DNA of 64,000 nucleotides from Halobellus sp. MBLA0158 (GCF_041477585.1 NZ_JBGNYA010000001.1:1550001-1614000); one strand, 5' to 3'; positions 27,139 through 36,716 are shown, numbered from the stretch's first letter. The notes: generated from the sequence alone by a model not told the origin. Translations and numbers: made by a program.

Positions 27139-27906
27139 TCAGTCGCCGGCGACGGCGTCGTCGCCCGCGACCGCGTCCGAGAGGTCCTTGCCGGCGTGTT
27201 CGCCGAGGTAGGCCTCGATGACCTCGTCGTCGTTTTGGATCTCGTCGGGGGTGCCTTCGGCGATGAGTTTGCCGTTGTCGAGCACCAGCACGCGCTCGCT
27301 GACGGTCATCAGCGCGCGCATCACGTGGTCGATCAGGAAGACGGTCTTGCCCTCGTCGATGATGTCGCCGACGAGGTCGATGATGCCCTCGGTCTCCTCG
27401 GGGTCGAGGCCGCCGGCGACCTCGTCGAACAGCACCATCTCGGGGTCGGTCGCGAGTACGCGAGCGATCTCCAGGCGCTTGAGGCCGCCGACGCTGAGTT
27501 CGCCGGGATCGGCGTGCATCTGGTCTTCGAGGTCGACGAACTCCAGCATCTCCCGGGCGCGCGCTCGGGTGTCGTCGAACTCGCGGCCGCCGTACTCGGC
27601 GCCGACGACGACGTTCTCTATGAGCGAGAGGCTCTCGAAGGGGCGGACGATCTGGTGGGTCTTCGCGAGCCCGCGGTGGCAGATCTCGTGTTGGGACTTG
27701 CCGGTGATCTCCTCGCCGTCGAAGTAGACCTCGCCCTCGGTCGGCGGATGCACGCCCGTGATCGTCCGAAAGAGCGTGCTCTTGCCGGCGCCGTTCGGGC
27801 CGATCAGCCCGACGGCCTCGCCCCGTTCGACGGTGAAGGAGACGTCCTCGATCGCGACGACCCCGCCGAACTTCTTCGTCAGGCCGCGTCCTTCCAGTAG
27901 CGTCAT
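27139..27906 (-). CDS. livG: ABC transporter ATP-binding protein, LivG type (set B)
   Basis: 255 residues. Walker [10 protein letters not shown] lies near residue 36, the signature [13 protein letters not shown] near 147, and Walker B is [11 protein letters not shown]. The protein ends in an acidic tail with a repeated DAVAGD. It belongs with the binding protein at 32441, the permeases at 33789-35716 and LivF at 36012, though it lies 4.5 kb away, divergent from the ADP-forming synthetase. The ATG at 27906 gives the family-typical N-terminus; the frame is open further upstream. Confidence 0.9.
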   Translation of the reverse strand: MTLLEGRGLTKKFGGVVAIEDVSFTVERGEAVGLIGPNGAGKSTLFRTITGVHPPTEGEVYFDGEEITGKSQHEICHRGLAKTHQIVRPFESLSLIENVVVGAEYGGREFDDTRARAREMLEFVDLEDQMHADPGELSVGGLKRLEIARVLATDPEMVLFDEVAGGLDPEETEGIIDLVGDIIDEGKTVFLIDHVMRALMTVSERVLVLDNGKLIAEGTPDEIQNDDEVIEAYLGEHAGKDLSDAVAGDDAVAGD

Positions 27907-28027
27907 TGGCGTCCGATATCCCATCCACAATGATAAACTTACGGAATATTCGATGAGGATTCGGTCCCCACCGCCGAACGGCGCCGCGGACCGCTGTCGT
28001 CGTCGGCTCCCGGCCCAGGGGGAAAAC

Positions 28028-28036
28028 GCTTTGATG
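28028..28036 (+). promoter_or_regulatory. TATA-like box for the ADP-forming synthetase operon
   Basis: GCTTTGATG lies 22-30 bp before the GTG at 28058. Its placement resembles the promoter at 25804-25835 and favours that GTG over the ATG at 28034, which overlaps the box. Confidence 0.35.
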
Positions 28037-28057
28037 GAGTTCGGGCTATGTCCGAGC

Positions 28058-29473
28058 GTGACGCTGCAACAGCTGTTCGATCCCTCGGGCGTCGCCGTCG
28101 TCGGCGCGTCGGACACCGAGGGCAAGATCGGATACGAAGCGATGGCGAACGCGGTGGCGTTCGACGGCCCCGTCTACCCGGTGAACCCCTCCGGCGAGGG
28201 CGAACTGTTCGGCCGGGAGTTCGTCGCGTCCGTGACGGAGATCGACGGCGACGTCGACCTCGCGCTCTGCTGTGTGCCGGGGCCGGCCGTCCCGGACGTC
28301 CTCGAAGAGTGCGGCGAGGCCGGCATCGGCGCGGCCGTCATCTACGCCAGCGGCTTCGCCGAGGCGGGCGAGAAGGGCGAGGAGCTCCAGGAGGCGACCG
28401 TCGCGGTCGCCGACGAGCACGACATCTCGCTGCTGGGCCCGAACACGAGCGGCTTCATCGTGCCCGCGCTCGACCTCCGGTGTTCGTTCGCCAGCGGCGC
28501 CGAGGAGATCCCCGCTGGCAACATCGCGGTCGTCGCCCAGAGCGGCGGCGTCGGGCTCGTGTTGGCCTTCCAGGCCCGCCGTCAGGGCCGCGGCGTCTCC
28601 GCGGAGGTCGGCCTGGGCAACCGCGCGAACGTGGGATTCGCCGAGGCCATCGAGTACTTCGACGGCGACGAGAAGACGGACGCGATCGTCCTCCACATCG
28701 AGGGGACGGACGACGGGCGCCGCGTCCTGGAGGCCTGCCGCGCGAGCGACACGCCCGTGATCGCGTACAAGGTCGGCCAGTCCGACGTCGGCGACTTCGC
28801 GGAGTCACACACCGGCGCGCTCACCGGCGACCACGAGCTCTACACCGCGGGCTTCGCCCAGTACGGCGCGCCGACGGTCGACGCCACAGACGACCTGCTC
28901 GATGCGGCCGCCGCGCTCGGGAACTCCCCCGAGCCGGACGGCCCCAACGTCGGCGTCGTCACGGCGCAGGCGGGGCCGGGGATCATCATCACCGACCGGA
29001 TCCAGCGCGCCGGCGGCCGGCTCCCCGAGCTGACGGCCGACACCCAGGAGACGATCGACGAGATCCTGCCGGGGATCACCTACGCCGACAACCCCGTCGA
29101 CACCGGCCGGCCGATGCCGGCGTTCGGCGACATCGTGACCGCCGTCGCCGAGGACGAGCGGGTCGACATCGTCCTCGTCTACGAGCTGTTCGAGGCGTCG
29201 ATCGGCTACCCGATCGAGACGCTCGACGGGCTCGCAGAGCGGGTCGGAAAGCCCGTCCTGTTCGCCAGCGAGGGCATCGAAGAGGACCTCGCCGAGGAGC
29301 GCGCGAAGCTCGAAGCTGCCGGGATCCCCTACTTCCCGACGCCGGAGCGAGCGGCCGACGCCGCGGGCGCGCTGGCCCGGTACGCGAAACTGCACGACGA
29401 CGCCGTCGCGGACGGCGGGATCGCCGCGCTCGATGCCGACGCCGACGGCCGGGAGGTGAGCCGCGATGAGTGA
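28058..29473 (+). CDS. ADP-forming acyl-CoA synthetase, alpha subunit
   Basis: About 471 residues. It has an N-terminal CoA-binding Rossmann domain ([14 protein letters not shown]), succinyl-CoA-ligase-like middle domains and the family motif [13 protein letters not shown]. With the beta subunit it interconverts acyl-CoA + ADP + Pi and acid + CoA + ATP. In archaea this either conserves energy from acyl-CoA or activates acids cheaply. To my knowledge the well-studied haloarchaeal acetate enzyme is a single fused chain, so this split form may be a different, perhaps aryl- or branched-acyl-specific type. The start is uncertain (GTG 28058 or ATG 28034). It overlaps the beta gene by 8 bp. Confidence 0.87.
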   Translation: MTLQQLFDPSGVAVVGASDTEGKIGYEAMANAVAFDGPVYPVNPSGEGELFGREFVASVTEIDGDVDLALCCVPGPAVPDVLEECGEAGIGAAVIYASGFAEAGEKGEELQEATVAVADEHDISLLGPNTSGFIVPALDLRCSFASGAEEIPAGNIAVVAQSGGVGLVLAFQARRQGRGVSAEVGLGNRANVGFAEAIEYFDGDEKTDAIVLHIEGTDDGRRVLEACRASDTPVIAYKVGQSDVGDFAESHTGALTGDHELYTAGFAQYGAPTVDATDDLLDAAAALGNSPEPDGPNVGVVTAQAGPGIIITDRIQRAGGRLPELTADTQETIDEILPGITYADNPVDTGRPMPAFGDIVTAVAEDERVDIVLVYELFEASIGYPIETLDGLAERVGKPVLFASEGIEEDLAEERAKLEAAGIPYFPTPERAADAAGALARYAKLHDDAVADGGIAALDADADGREVSRDE

Positions 29474-30176
29474 GTCCGGCGAGCCCGCGCCGATCGCGTC
29501 GGCCCGCGCCGACGGGCGGACCACGCTGACGGAGGCCGAGGGCAAGGAGCTCCTGGCGTCGGCGGGGATCGACACGCCGGAGTTCGCGGTCTGTGCGGAC
29601 GCCGACGCCGCGGTCGACGCCGCCGGAGACATCGGCTATCCGGTAGTCGTCAAGGTCGCCTCGCCCGCGGTCACTCACAAGAGCGACTGGGCCGACGGGG
29701 TCGGGGTCGCGGTCGGCCTCGACTCCGGCGACGCGGTCCGCGAGGCGGCGACCCGGATCTTCGAGGCGGCCGACGAGCGGGGGATCGAGACCGACGTCCT
29801 CGTCGAGGCGGCGCTCGACACCGACCGCGGGACCGAAGTGATCGTCGGCGGGCTCCGGGATCCCTCGTTCGGGCCGGTCGTCCTCACGGGGCTCGGCGGC
29901 GTCTTCACCGAGGTCTTCGAGGACACCAGCCACCGGATCGCGCCGATCGACCGCGCGGAGGCGCGCTCGGCGATCGAGGAACTGCGAGCCGTCGAGCTGC
30001 TCCGGGGATACCGCGGGAGCGAGCCGGCCGACGTCGACGCGCTCGCCGAGGCCGTCGCGGCTGTGGGCGACCTGGTGACCGACCACCCGATCGCCGAACT
30101 CGACGTCAATCCGGTGTTGGCGGGGACCGATGGAGTGATGGCCCTCGACGCGCTTGTCGTGCTTGAGGATCAGTAA
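29466..30176 (+). CDS. ADP-forming acyl-CoA synthetase, beta subunit (ATP-grasp)
   Basis: 236 residues, the usual size of the archaeal beta subunit. ATP-grasp features include [17 protein letters not shown], the [18 protein letters not shown] stretch and the ending ELDVNPVL. It binds ADP/ATP and completes the enzyme encoded by the overlapping gene upstream. The final A of its stop is shared with the start of the thioesterase gene, so synthesis of all three proteins is likely coupled. Confidence 0.9.
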   Translation: MSESGEPAPIASARADGRTTLTEAEGKELLASAGIDTPEFAVCADADAAVDAAGDIGYPVVVKVASPAVTHKSDWADGVGVAVGLDSGDAVREAATRIFEAADERGIETDVLVEAALDTDRGTEVIVGGLRDPSFGPVVLTGLGGVFTEVFEDTSHRIAPIDRAEARSAIEELRAVELLRGYRGSEPADVDALAEAVAAVGDLVTDHPIAELDVNPVLAGTDGVMALDALVVLEDQ

Positions 30177-30577
30177 TGTTCGAACGCACCTGGACCGTCC
30201 GATTCTCGGACACCGACCCGCACGGCATCGCTCACTACCCGCGCATCGTGGACGCGCTCCACGAGACCTCGGACATGTTTATGCAGGAGATCGGGTTCCC
30301 CTTCTGGGACCTCACGCAGAACTACGACTTCGGCTTCCCGCTCGTGGATATGGGCTTCGAGTTCGAGGCGCCGCTCCACGCCGGCGACGAGGTCCGGATC
30401 ACGCTCACGCCCGATCCGAGCACCCGTGCGGTCCGCTTCGAGTACGAGGCGACCATCGACGACACCGTGGCGTTCTCGGGCTACGAACAGCGCGTCTGCG
30501 CCGAGACGGGCGGCGGCGGCGCGGTAGAGATCCCCGAGGAGATCCACTCGCAGTTCCGCGAGTACGCCGAGGAGTAG
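30176..30577 (+). CDS. 4HBT-family acyl-CoA thioesterase
   Basis: 133 residues with a single hot-dog domain. The motif FSDTDPHGIAHYPRI matches the 4-hydroxybenzoyl-CoA thioesterase family, whose catalytic Asp lies in this DxDPxG segment. It hydrolyses an acyl- or aryl-CoA to the free acid. Between an acyl-CoA synthetase and gentisate dioxygenase, release of gentisate from gentisyl-CoA is an attractive role, as in the CoA-dependent 4-hydroxybenzoate-to-gentisate route. Housekeeping thioesterase activity is the alternative. Confidence 0.88.
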   Translation: MFERTWTVRFSDTDPHGIAHYPRIVDALHETSDMFMQEIGFPFWDLTQNYDFGFPLVDMGFEFEAPLHAGDEVRITLTPDPSTRAVRFEYEATIDDTVAFSGYEQRVCAETGGGGAVEIPEEIHSQFREYAEE

Positions 30578-30578
30578 T

Positions 30579-30654
30579 AGTGAGTATCGCAACCCCCGAT
30601 CGATTTCGCGCCGGACGGCGCGGCGAGAATCGGTGAAACGTTGCGATACTCACT
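30579..30654. repeat. 76-bp hairpin element with 15-bp perfect inverted repeats
   Basis: Arms AGTGAGTATCGCAAC (30579-30593) and GTTGCGATACTCACT (30640-30654) are perfect complements. Between them is a second stem, CGCGCC-GGAC-GGCGCG (30607-30622), with CCGAT/ATCGG arms (30596-30600, 30629-30633) around it. It starts 1 bp after the thioesterase stop and ends 17 bp before the next TATA-like box. It could be a terminator, operator, structured RNA or small inverted-repeat element. Confidence 0.7.
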
Positions 30655-30671
30655 GTAAGCCGAGCGATACG

Positions 30672-30679
30672 CTTTTTAG
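30672..30679 (+). promoter_or_regulatory. TATA-like box for the zinc ribbon gene
   Basis: CTTTTTAG lies 23-30 bp before the ATG at 30702 and directly follows the 76-bp hairpin element. Confidence 0.45.
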
Positions 30680-30701
30680 AGTTACGCGGCAACCGAGGGG
30701 T

Positions 30702-30896
30702 ATGGCGGAGTTCGAGAACCCCTACGCGACGGAGGATCCGTTCGTCGAGGCGCACTTCGACTGTCCAGACTGCGGCGGCAAGCTCTGGGAGTACGCGATC
30801 CAGCGCCAGATGGTCTGTGAGGACTGCCGGAAGCTCTTCACCTCGGCCGAGATCTTCGAGGCCCAGGCGAAGCCACAGGTCGAGGCCGAAGCGTAG
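30702..30896 (+). CDS. Small zinc ribbon protein in the gentisate cluster
   Basis: 64 residues. Four Cys in two CxxC knuckles (CPDC near residue 23, CEDC near 41) form a classic zinc ribbon, with an acidic helix after it. I cannot assign a specific function. It has its own promoter and sits directly before gentisate 1,2-dioxygenase, so a regulatory or protein-partner role in this pathway is possible. Start supported by the TATA spacing; the frame extends upstream through the hairpin but without protein character. Confidence 0.78.
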   Translation: MAEFENPYATEDPFVEAHFDCPDCGGKLWEYAIQRQMVCEDCRKLFTSAEIFEAQAKPQVEAEA

Positions 30897-31033
30897 CCGA
30901 CAGCTCCGTTCCGCGCATCGCTCGTCCGTCCGAGTCGCGGGCGGCCACGGTGGTAACGTCACATCTCTCCTCGGCCGTTTCGGGCCGGTCAGCGGCTGGT
31001 CTGCGATCGATTGGCGTGCCGACGTCCAACACA

Positions 31034-31040
31034 CTTATTA
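31034..31040 (+). promoter_or_regulatory. TATA-like box for gentisate dioxygenase
   Basis: CTTATTA lies 24-30 bp before the ATG at 31064. A short inverted repeat TGCCA...TGGCA (31049-31069) spans the presumed transcript and translation start. Confidence 0.45.
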
Positions 31041-31063
31041 TCGAGTTTTGCCAATATGCCGAT

Positions 31064-32140
31064 ATGGCACAGCAAGAGCCAGAGGAACTCCTAGAGATGA
31101 GTTCCGACACCTGGGACATTCTCGAGGAGCACAACCTCCAGCCGCTGTGGGAGATCGAGGACGATATGGGGAACGCCCTCGAGGATCCCGAGGCGGAGAT
31201 CTGGCGGTGGGAGGATATGCAGGAGGCCATCGACGCCATCGAGCGCGACGTGCCGATCTCGGAGCTACCGCCGGGGTTCCAGCGTCGGGTCGCCGTCCCG
31301 ATCAACACCGCCCACGCGATCTCGAACACGATCTACGTGGGCGTCCAGACCGTCTCGCCCGGCGAGACGGCCCCCTCGCACCGACACGGCGCCAACGCGC
31401 TGCGCTTCACGATCGACGGCCACGAGGACATGAAGACGGTCGTCGCGGGCGAGGAGTTCCCGATGAAGGACAACGACCTCATCACCACCCCGCAGTGGGA
31501 GTGGCACGACCACGTCAACGAGAGCGACGAGACCGCGGCGTGGCTCGACGTCCTGGACCTCCCGCTCGTGCTGGACTCGCTCAACGCCAAGAACACCTTC
31601 GAGTACCACGAGCTCGAACGCCAGCCCGTCACCAAGAGCCAGGGCTACTGGGCCTCCCAGTACGGCCGCGGTCGCGCTCAGGAGGATCTCCAGGGCGACG
31701 ACATCCCCGGGCCGTTCGACGGCATCCGCGAGCCGACCCCGCCGTACCGCTTCCAGTGGGCGAATATGGTGGAGTCGCTCGAACAGCGCGCCGACAACAA
31801 CGATCCGAACCCCCACGACGGCTACAGCCTCTCGTATGTCAACCCCGCGACGGGCGAGCCGCCGCTGTTCCCGACGATGTCCTTCCGCGCCCAGCTGATG
31901 CAGGAGGACACCGATCCCCACTTCCACAACATGACGGAGGTGTTCTTCGTCATCGAGGGCGAGGGCATCACCCACGTCGGCGACGAGGCGCTTGAGTGGA
32001 GCAAGTGGGACACCTTCATCGTCCCGCCGGACGAGATCCACCACCACGAGCCCCACGGCGAGGCGACGCTGCTCGCGATCACCGACCGGCCGGTCTTCGA
32101 GGCGTTCAACCTCTACGCCGAGGCCGAACCGTCCTCCTGA
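31064..32140 (+). CDS. Gentisate 1,2-dioxygenase (bicupin)
   Basis: 358 residues, two cupin domains, standard for gentisate dioxygenases. The Fe(II) site of the N-terminal cupin is visible as His106 and His108 (SHRHGANALRF) and His148 (WEWHDH), which are diagnostic of the family. The C-terminal cupin has HFHNMTEVFFV. It opens the ring of gentisate (2,5-dihydroxybenzoate) with O2 to give maleylpyruvate. It is the anchor for calling this region a gentisate pathway. 1-Hydroxy-2-naphthoate or salicylate dioxygenase activity is a less likely alternative. Start chosen from TATA spacing. Confidence 0.92.
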   Translation: MAQQEPEELLEMSSDTWDILEEHNLQPLWEIEDDMGNALEDPEAEIWRWEDMQEAIDAIERDVPISELPPGFQRRVAVPINTAHAISNTIYVGVQTVSPGETAPSHRHGANALRFTIDGHEDMKTVVAGEEFPMKDNDLITTPQWEWHDHVNESDETAAWLDVLDLPLVLDSLNAKNTFEYHELERQPVTKSQGYWASQYGRGRAQEDLQGDDIPGPFDGIREPTPPYRFQWANMVESLEQRADNNDPNPHDGYSLSYVNPATGEPPLFPTMSFRAQLMQEDTDPHFHNMTEVFFVIEGEGITHVGDEALEWSKWDTFIVPPDEIHHHEPHGEATLLAITDRPVFEAFNLYAEAEPSS

Positions 32141-32440
32141 TCCCGGCTCGCGTTCTCTTTTCGGTCCGCGCGTAACCGACGACTGCGGACGCTATGTAGC
32201 GTTTGCAGCTGATTACACATCCGATCGCACGACAGCGTGCGATCGAGTGGAAGACTCGCAAACGCTACTATCTGGGCTCGACGGGAAACGGCGATCCGGC
32301 GCCGTTGCCGTCGTGTTCGAAATCGAACATTCGGTGCGTGACCGACTGACACGACCGATCCGCGGCCTCGGCGAGACGCGCGACGCCTGCCGCCCGACCA
32401 TATACTTTTATATTCCATAATAATTAACGTCGGATACGGT
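32141..32440. other. 300-bp intergenic region between gentisate dioxygenase and the set B binding protein
   Basis: No gene is seen. It carries the 73-bp nested inverted-repeat element (32189-32268) and, at the right end, a TATA-like box (ACTTTTATAT, 32404-32413) 28-37 bp before the binding-protein ATG. Confidence 0.5.
32189..32268. repeat. Nested inverted-repeat element (73 bp core)
   Basis: Outer arms GTAGCGTTTGC (32196-32206) and GCAAACGCTAC (32258-32268) are perfect complements. Inside are a 9-bp stem, CGATCGCAC-GACAGC-GTGCGATCG (32222-32245), and a hairpin, CGAGT-GGAAG-ACTCG (32244-32258). A further palindrome, ACGCTA-TG-TAGCGT, starts at 32189. Size is tRNA-like but the anticodon and T-arm features of a tRNA are absent. 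It follows the gentisate dioxygenase stop by 55 bp. Confidence 0.65.
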
Positions 32441-33766
32441 ATGGCTCGTGATGACACAATTCCGCGACGGACGTATCTCAAAGGGGCCGGAGCGACCGGC
32501 ACAGTCGCACTCGCCGGACTCGCCGGGTGTACGCTCGGCGGCGGCGGTGACGGCGGGGGCGACGGCGGCGGCGACTCCGGCGGCGACGGCGGCGGCGAAA
32601 CCGACACCGGCGGGGCCACCACGAGCGGTGGCGACGCCGATCCGCTGACGATCGCCGCGACCGTCCCTGAGACGGGCGCGTTCTCCTCGCTCGGGCAGGA
32701 TCTGATGCGCGGCTACGAACTCGGCGTCGAGCGGATGAACCAGAACCTCGACCGCGACGTCGAGCTCATCCTCCGCGACGACGAGAGCGACGCGCAGGTC
32801 GTCCGCGAACAGCTCCAGACGATCGTCTCGAACAACGACGTGAACATGATCTGGGGGAGCTTCTCCAGCCTGCTCGTCACCGCGGGCAGCGCGTTCGCCG
32901 AGAATCAGAACCTCCCGTTCTTCGGCGTCGCGTTCGCGTACGAAGCTCCGCACCGGAACAACAACTACGAGTGGACGTTCGCGCCGTTCCCGAAGTCCCG
33001 GGACGTCGCCCGCTCGACGCTGGGGACGCTGGAGCTGATCCCCGAGGAGAACCGCCCGTCGAACATCGGCATCTGGGAGCCCAACTCCGGGTGGGGCGAA
33101 GAGCAGGCCGACTACTGGGAGGAGACGCTCTCGGATGCCGGTTACAACGTCGTGCTTCGGGAGGTCTTCGAGATCGGCTCCTCGGACTTCTCGACGCTCA
33201 TCTCGCAGTCCCAGAGCGCGGAGGTCGAGGTGCTGCTCTCGAACCCGACCCCGCCGGGCGGCATCACGGCCGTCAATCAGATGCAGTCGAACAACTGGTC
33301 CCCGCAGATGCTGAAGTTCGTCCGCGCGGCCGACCCGACCGCCTGGTGGTCGGCTCTGGGCCAGAAGGGCGCCTACGCGCTGATGTGTCCCGGCTGGGTG
33401 CCGGGCCTGACCGGCAACGGCAACGCGGCGCTCCGCGAGTCGTACAACGCGACGTACGAAAACGACAGCCAGTACCTGCCGGTCATCGTCGGCGGGGCGT
33501 ACAATCTGACGCAGACGGCCGAACAGGCCGTCTCCGCCGCCGGCTCTGTCGCCCCCGACGCGGTCCGCAACGCGCTCTTGGACACGGAGTTCGAGACGGT
33601 CATCGGCAACTTCACCTTCGAGGACAACGGGCTCCCCACCGAAGGCGAGCTGACCTCTCCGGTCGGCCAGTGGTGGGACGGCGTCCAGCGGCTCGCGTAC
33701 CCCGACACGGACTCCGAGCGCGCGCTGGACTTTAGGTTCCCCATCCCGCCGTGGAGCGAGCGATGA
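32441..33766 (+). CDS. HAAT-type ABC importer substrate-binding lipoprotein (set B)
   Basis: 441 residues. The Tat signal has Arg9-Arg10 (RRTYLKG) and lipobox Cys30 (LAGLAGC), then a Gly/Asp linker to about residue 66 and a type I binding fold. It differs clearly from the set A protein and so probably binds another ligand. It is followed closely by livH and livM. Position directly after gentisate dioxygenase makes an aromatic acid such as a hydroxybenzoate a reasonable guess for its ligand. The ATG has an A+T-rich box at about -32. Confidence 0.9.
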   Translation: MARDDTIPRRTYLKGAGATGTVALAGLAGCTLGGGGDGGGDGGGDSGGDGGGETDTGGATTSGGDADPLTIAATVPETGAFSSLGQDLMRGYELGVERMNQNLDRDVELILRDDESDAQVVREQLQTIVSNNDVNMIWGSFSSLLVTAGSAFAENQNLPFFGVAFAYEAPHRNNNYEWTFAPFPKSRDVARSTLGTLELIPEENRPSNIGIWEPNSGWGEEQADYWEETLSDAGYNVVLREVFEIGSSDFSTLISQSQSAEVEVLLSNPTPPGGITAVNQMQSNNWSPQMLKFVRAADPTAWWSALGQKGAYALMCPGWVPGLTGNGNAALRESYNATYENDSQYLPVIVGGAYNLTQTAEQAVSAAGSVAPDAVRNALLDTEFETVIGNFTFEDNGLPTEGELTSPVGQWWDGVQRLAYPDTDSERALDFRFPIPPWSER

Positions 33767-33788
33767 ACGAGGTAGCACACGCCTAACG

Positions 33789-34667
33789 ATGGTCGCAAGC
33801 GACCTGGTCGTTCAGTCGGTCGCGAACGGCCTCCTGCTCGGGGGCATCTACGCCCTCGCAGCGCTGGGGCTGTCGCTCGTGTTCGGCATTATGGACGTCG
33901 TGAACCTCGCGCACGGCCATATGCTGATGGTCGGCGCCTACATCGCGATCCTGATCTTCGCCGCGACCGGCATCACGCCGCTCGTGGGGATGTTCCTCGC
34001 GATCGCGCTGATGTTCGGCTTCGGCGTCCTCCTCCAGAAAGTGCTGTTGCAGCACGTCGTCGACGAGGGGCTCGAACAGCCGATCATCGTGCTGTTCGGC
34101 CTCGCCTTGGTGCTCCAGAACGTGGGCCGCATCCTGCTCGGCGGCGACGCCCGGACCGCGGACCTGGGCATCCCCGGCAACGGGTTCGACCTCGGGTTCG
34201 TGTTCCTGTCGCTGCCGCGGACCGTCACGTTCGTCGTCTCGGTGCTGTTGATCGTGGCCACCTGGGCGCTGCTCCAGTACACGAAGACCGGGCAGGCGAT
34301 CCGGGCGACCGCGCAGAACCGCACCGCAGCGAAGTACATGGGTATCGACACCGACCGCATCTACGTGATCACGCTCGGGATCGGCACGGCGCTCGCGGGC
34401 GCCGCGGGCGCGCTCCTGTCGATGATCTTCCCCATCGACCCCTACGTCGGGTGGTCGTACCTGCTGACGACGTTCGCCGTGGTCGTCCTCGGCGGCGTCG
34501 GTAGCGTCCTGGGGACGCTCGTCGGCGGGCTCGTGATCGGCGTCTCGGAGAACCTCGGGGCGCTGTTCCTCGGCGGCGGCTACCGGAACGTCGTGAGCCT
34601 GCTGATCTTCCTGGGCGTCCTGCTCGTCAGACCGCAGGGCCTCTTCGGCTCGGGGGGTGGCTCGTGA
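33789..34667 (+). CDS. livH: Branched-chain-type ABC permease, LivH family (set B)
   Basis: 292 residues with about eight hydrophobic helices and the conserved N-terminal pattern LGGIYALAALGLSLVFGIMDVVNLAHG. The permease loop with ATPase contact is QAIRATAQNRTAAKYMGID. It lies 22 bp after the binding-protein gene and overlaps livM by 4 bp. It forms the import channel with LivM. Confidence 0.93.
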   Translation: MVASDLVVQSVANGLLLGGIYALAALGLSLVFGIMDVVNLAHGHMLMVGAYIAILIFAATGITPLVGMFLAIALMFGFGVLLQKVLLQHVVDEGLEQPIIVLFGLALVLQNVGRILLGGDARTADLGIPGNGFDLGFVFLSLPRTVTFVVSVLLIVATWALLQYTKTGQAIRATAQNRTAAKYMGIDTDRIYVITLGIGTALAGAAGALLSMIFPIDPYVGWSYLLTTFAVVVLGGVGSVLGTLVGGLVIGVSENLGALFLGGGYRNVVSLLIFLGVLLVRPQGLFGSGGGS

Positions 34668-35716
34668 ACCTCCTCAAGCGCGAAGCGGGCGGCTCGCTCG
34701 CCGAGGACCGCCGCGTGCAGGCGCTCGGCGTCGTCGCGGTGCTCGCGCTGGCGGCCGTGCCGTTCACCACGACCGACGCGTTGACCGGCCTGATCCTGAC
34801 GGGACTGGTCTACATTATGCTGGGCGTCTCCTGGGACCTCATCGCCGGGTACGCGGGCCAGATCTCGCTGGGCCACGCCGCGTTCTTCGGGATGGGCGCG
34901 TTCGTCTCGGCGTGGCTGACCACGCCGGGCGGCGCGGGGCTTCCCCCCTCCGCCCAGTTGCCGCTGCTGGCGGCGATCCTCGTCGGGGGGATCGCCGCGG
35001 CGCTCATCGCGCTGGTGATCGGGCCGATCATCTTCCGGCTGACCGGGCACTACTTCGCGATCGGGACGCTGGCGCTGGCGGCCGTGATCGAGCTGGTGAT
35101 GCTCGACCGCCGGGACCTGACCGGCGGCGCGACCGGCTACTACATCAACGCGGACATCGGCCTGGGCGAGATGATCTCCCACGGCGATATGATGTTCCTT
35201 CTGACGCTGCTGGCGACGGTCATCACCGTGGCGGTCACCTACTACATCGTCAAGGGGCCGGCCGGCCTCGGGATGAAGGCGATCCACGACGACGAGGACG
35301 CCGCCAGCAGCCTCGGGGTGAATCCCCTGAAGTACAAGATGTACGCGTTCGTGGTCTCGTCGTTCTTCGCGGGGCTCGCGGGCGCGCTCTACGCGCACCA
35401 CTCGCTGTACATCAACGCGCAGTCGACGCTGGCGGTGACCTGGACGGTCGACTCGCTCATCGTCGTCATCCTCGGCGGGATGGGCACCTTCGTCGGTTCG
35501 TTCTTCGGCGCCGCGCTGTTCCTGCTCTTGGACAACGGCCTCTCGGCCATCGTCGGCGGCCTCGCGACGACGGTCGAGGGGATCCTGATCATCCTCTTCA
35601 TCATCTTCCTCCCGAGCGGGCTCTACGGCCTCATCGAGGACAATCTGGTCGAGGAGATCTCCGGCTCCGGGGCCGACACCGACGTCGACGCCGACGCCGA
35701 GATCGCCAACGACTGA
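34664..35716 (+). CDS. livM: Branched-chain-type ABC permease, LivM family (set B)
   Basis: 350 residues starting at a GTG that overlaps the livH stop. The LivM hallmark GYAGQISLGHAAFFGMGAF is present near residue 65, with about nine membrane helices and an acidic C-terminal tail (TDVDADAEIAND). Partner ATPases are encoded on the opposite strand at 27139 and 36012. Confidence 0.92.
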   Translation: MNLLKREAGGSLAEDRRVQALGVVAVLALAAVPFTTTDALTGLILTGLVYIMLGVSWDLIAGYAGQISLGHAAFFGMGAFVSAWLTTPGGAGLPPSAQLPLLAAILVGGIAAALIALVIGPIIFRLTGHYFAIGTLALAAVIELVMLDRRDLTGGATGYYINADIGLGEMISHGDMMFLLTLLATVITVAVTYYIVKGPAGLGMKAIHDDEDAASSLGVNPLKYKMYAFVVSSFFAGLAGALYAHHSLYINAQSTLAVTWTVDSLIVVILGGMGTFVGSFFGAALFLLLDNGLSAIVGGLATTVEGILIILFIIFLPSGLYGLIEDNLVEEISGSGADTDVDADAEIAND

Positions 35717-35723
35717 GACCCTT

Positions 35724-35739
35724 CGGAAACTGTTTTCCG
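35724..35739. terminator. Hairpin between convergent genes
   Basis: CGGAAA-CTGT-TTTCCG forms a perfect 6-bp stem with a 4-nt loop in the 35-bp gap between livM and the oppositely oriented small membrane protein gene. It is placed to act as a bidirectional terminator or transcript end. Confidence 0.45.
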
Positions 35740-35751
35740 GCCCCTTGACGG

Positions 35752-35937
35752 TCAGTCGTCGAACCGTTCGCTCCAGCGGACGAACCGCTCGAAGCCGGCG
35801 AAGACGGCGAGAAACAGGACGGCGAAGACGATCCACCGATCGAGATGGAACTGACCGGTGAAGGCGAGGGCGGTGAAGATGTAGGAGACGGAGGCGGCGA
35901 CGAAACCGCTGACGTACAGGACGCGTCGGTCGTTCAT
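35752..35937 (-). CDS. Small two-helix membrane protein
   Basis: 61 residues with two hydrophobic segments (about 7-28 and 33-50) and charged ends. No family recognised. It lies 74 bp after the LivF gene on the same strand. The frame is open far upstream but only this part has protein-like composition. It could be a small membrane accessory protein; real expression is not proven. Confidence 0.6.
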   Translation of the reverse strand: MNDRRVLYVSGFVAASVSYIFTALAFTGQFHLDRWIVFAVLFLAVFAGFERFVRWSERFDD

Positions 35938-36011
35938 ACGGGACCGACACCGCCGGGGTGCATAAGGGTTGCTCGGGAGACAGGTCCGTGCGGGCTCGGG
36001 CTGAGATCGGC

Positions 36012-36716
<705 letters not shown>

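Noticed and set aside
27758-28057. Upstream extension of the ADP-forming synthetase alpha frame
   Set aside because: It runs antisense into livG and the family N-terminus starts at about 28058.
32196-32268. Possible tRNA, because of 73-nt size and cloverleaf-like stems
   Set aside because: The acceptor-like stem is 11 bp, the middle stem 9 bp with a 6-nt loop, there is no TTCRA loop and no D-arm consensus.
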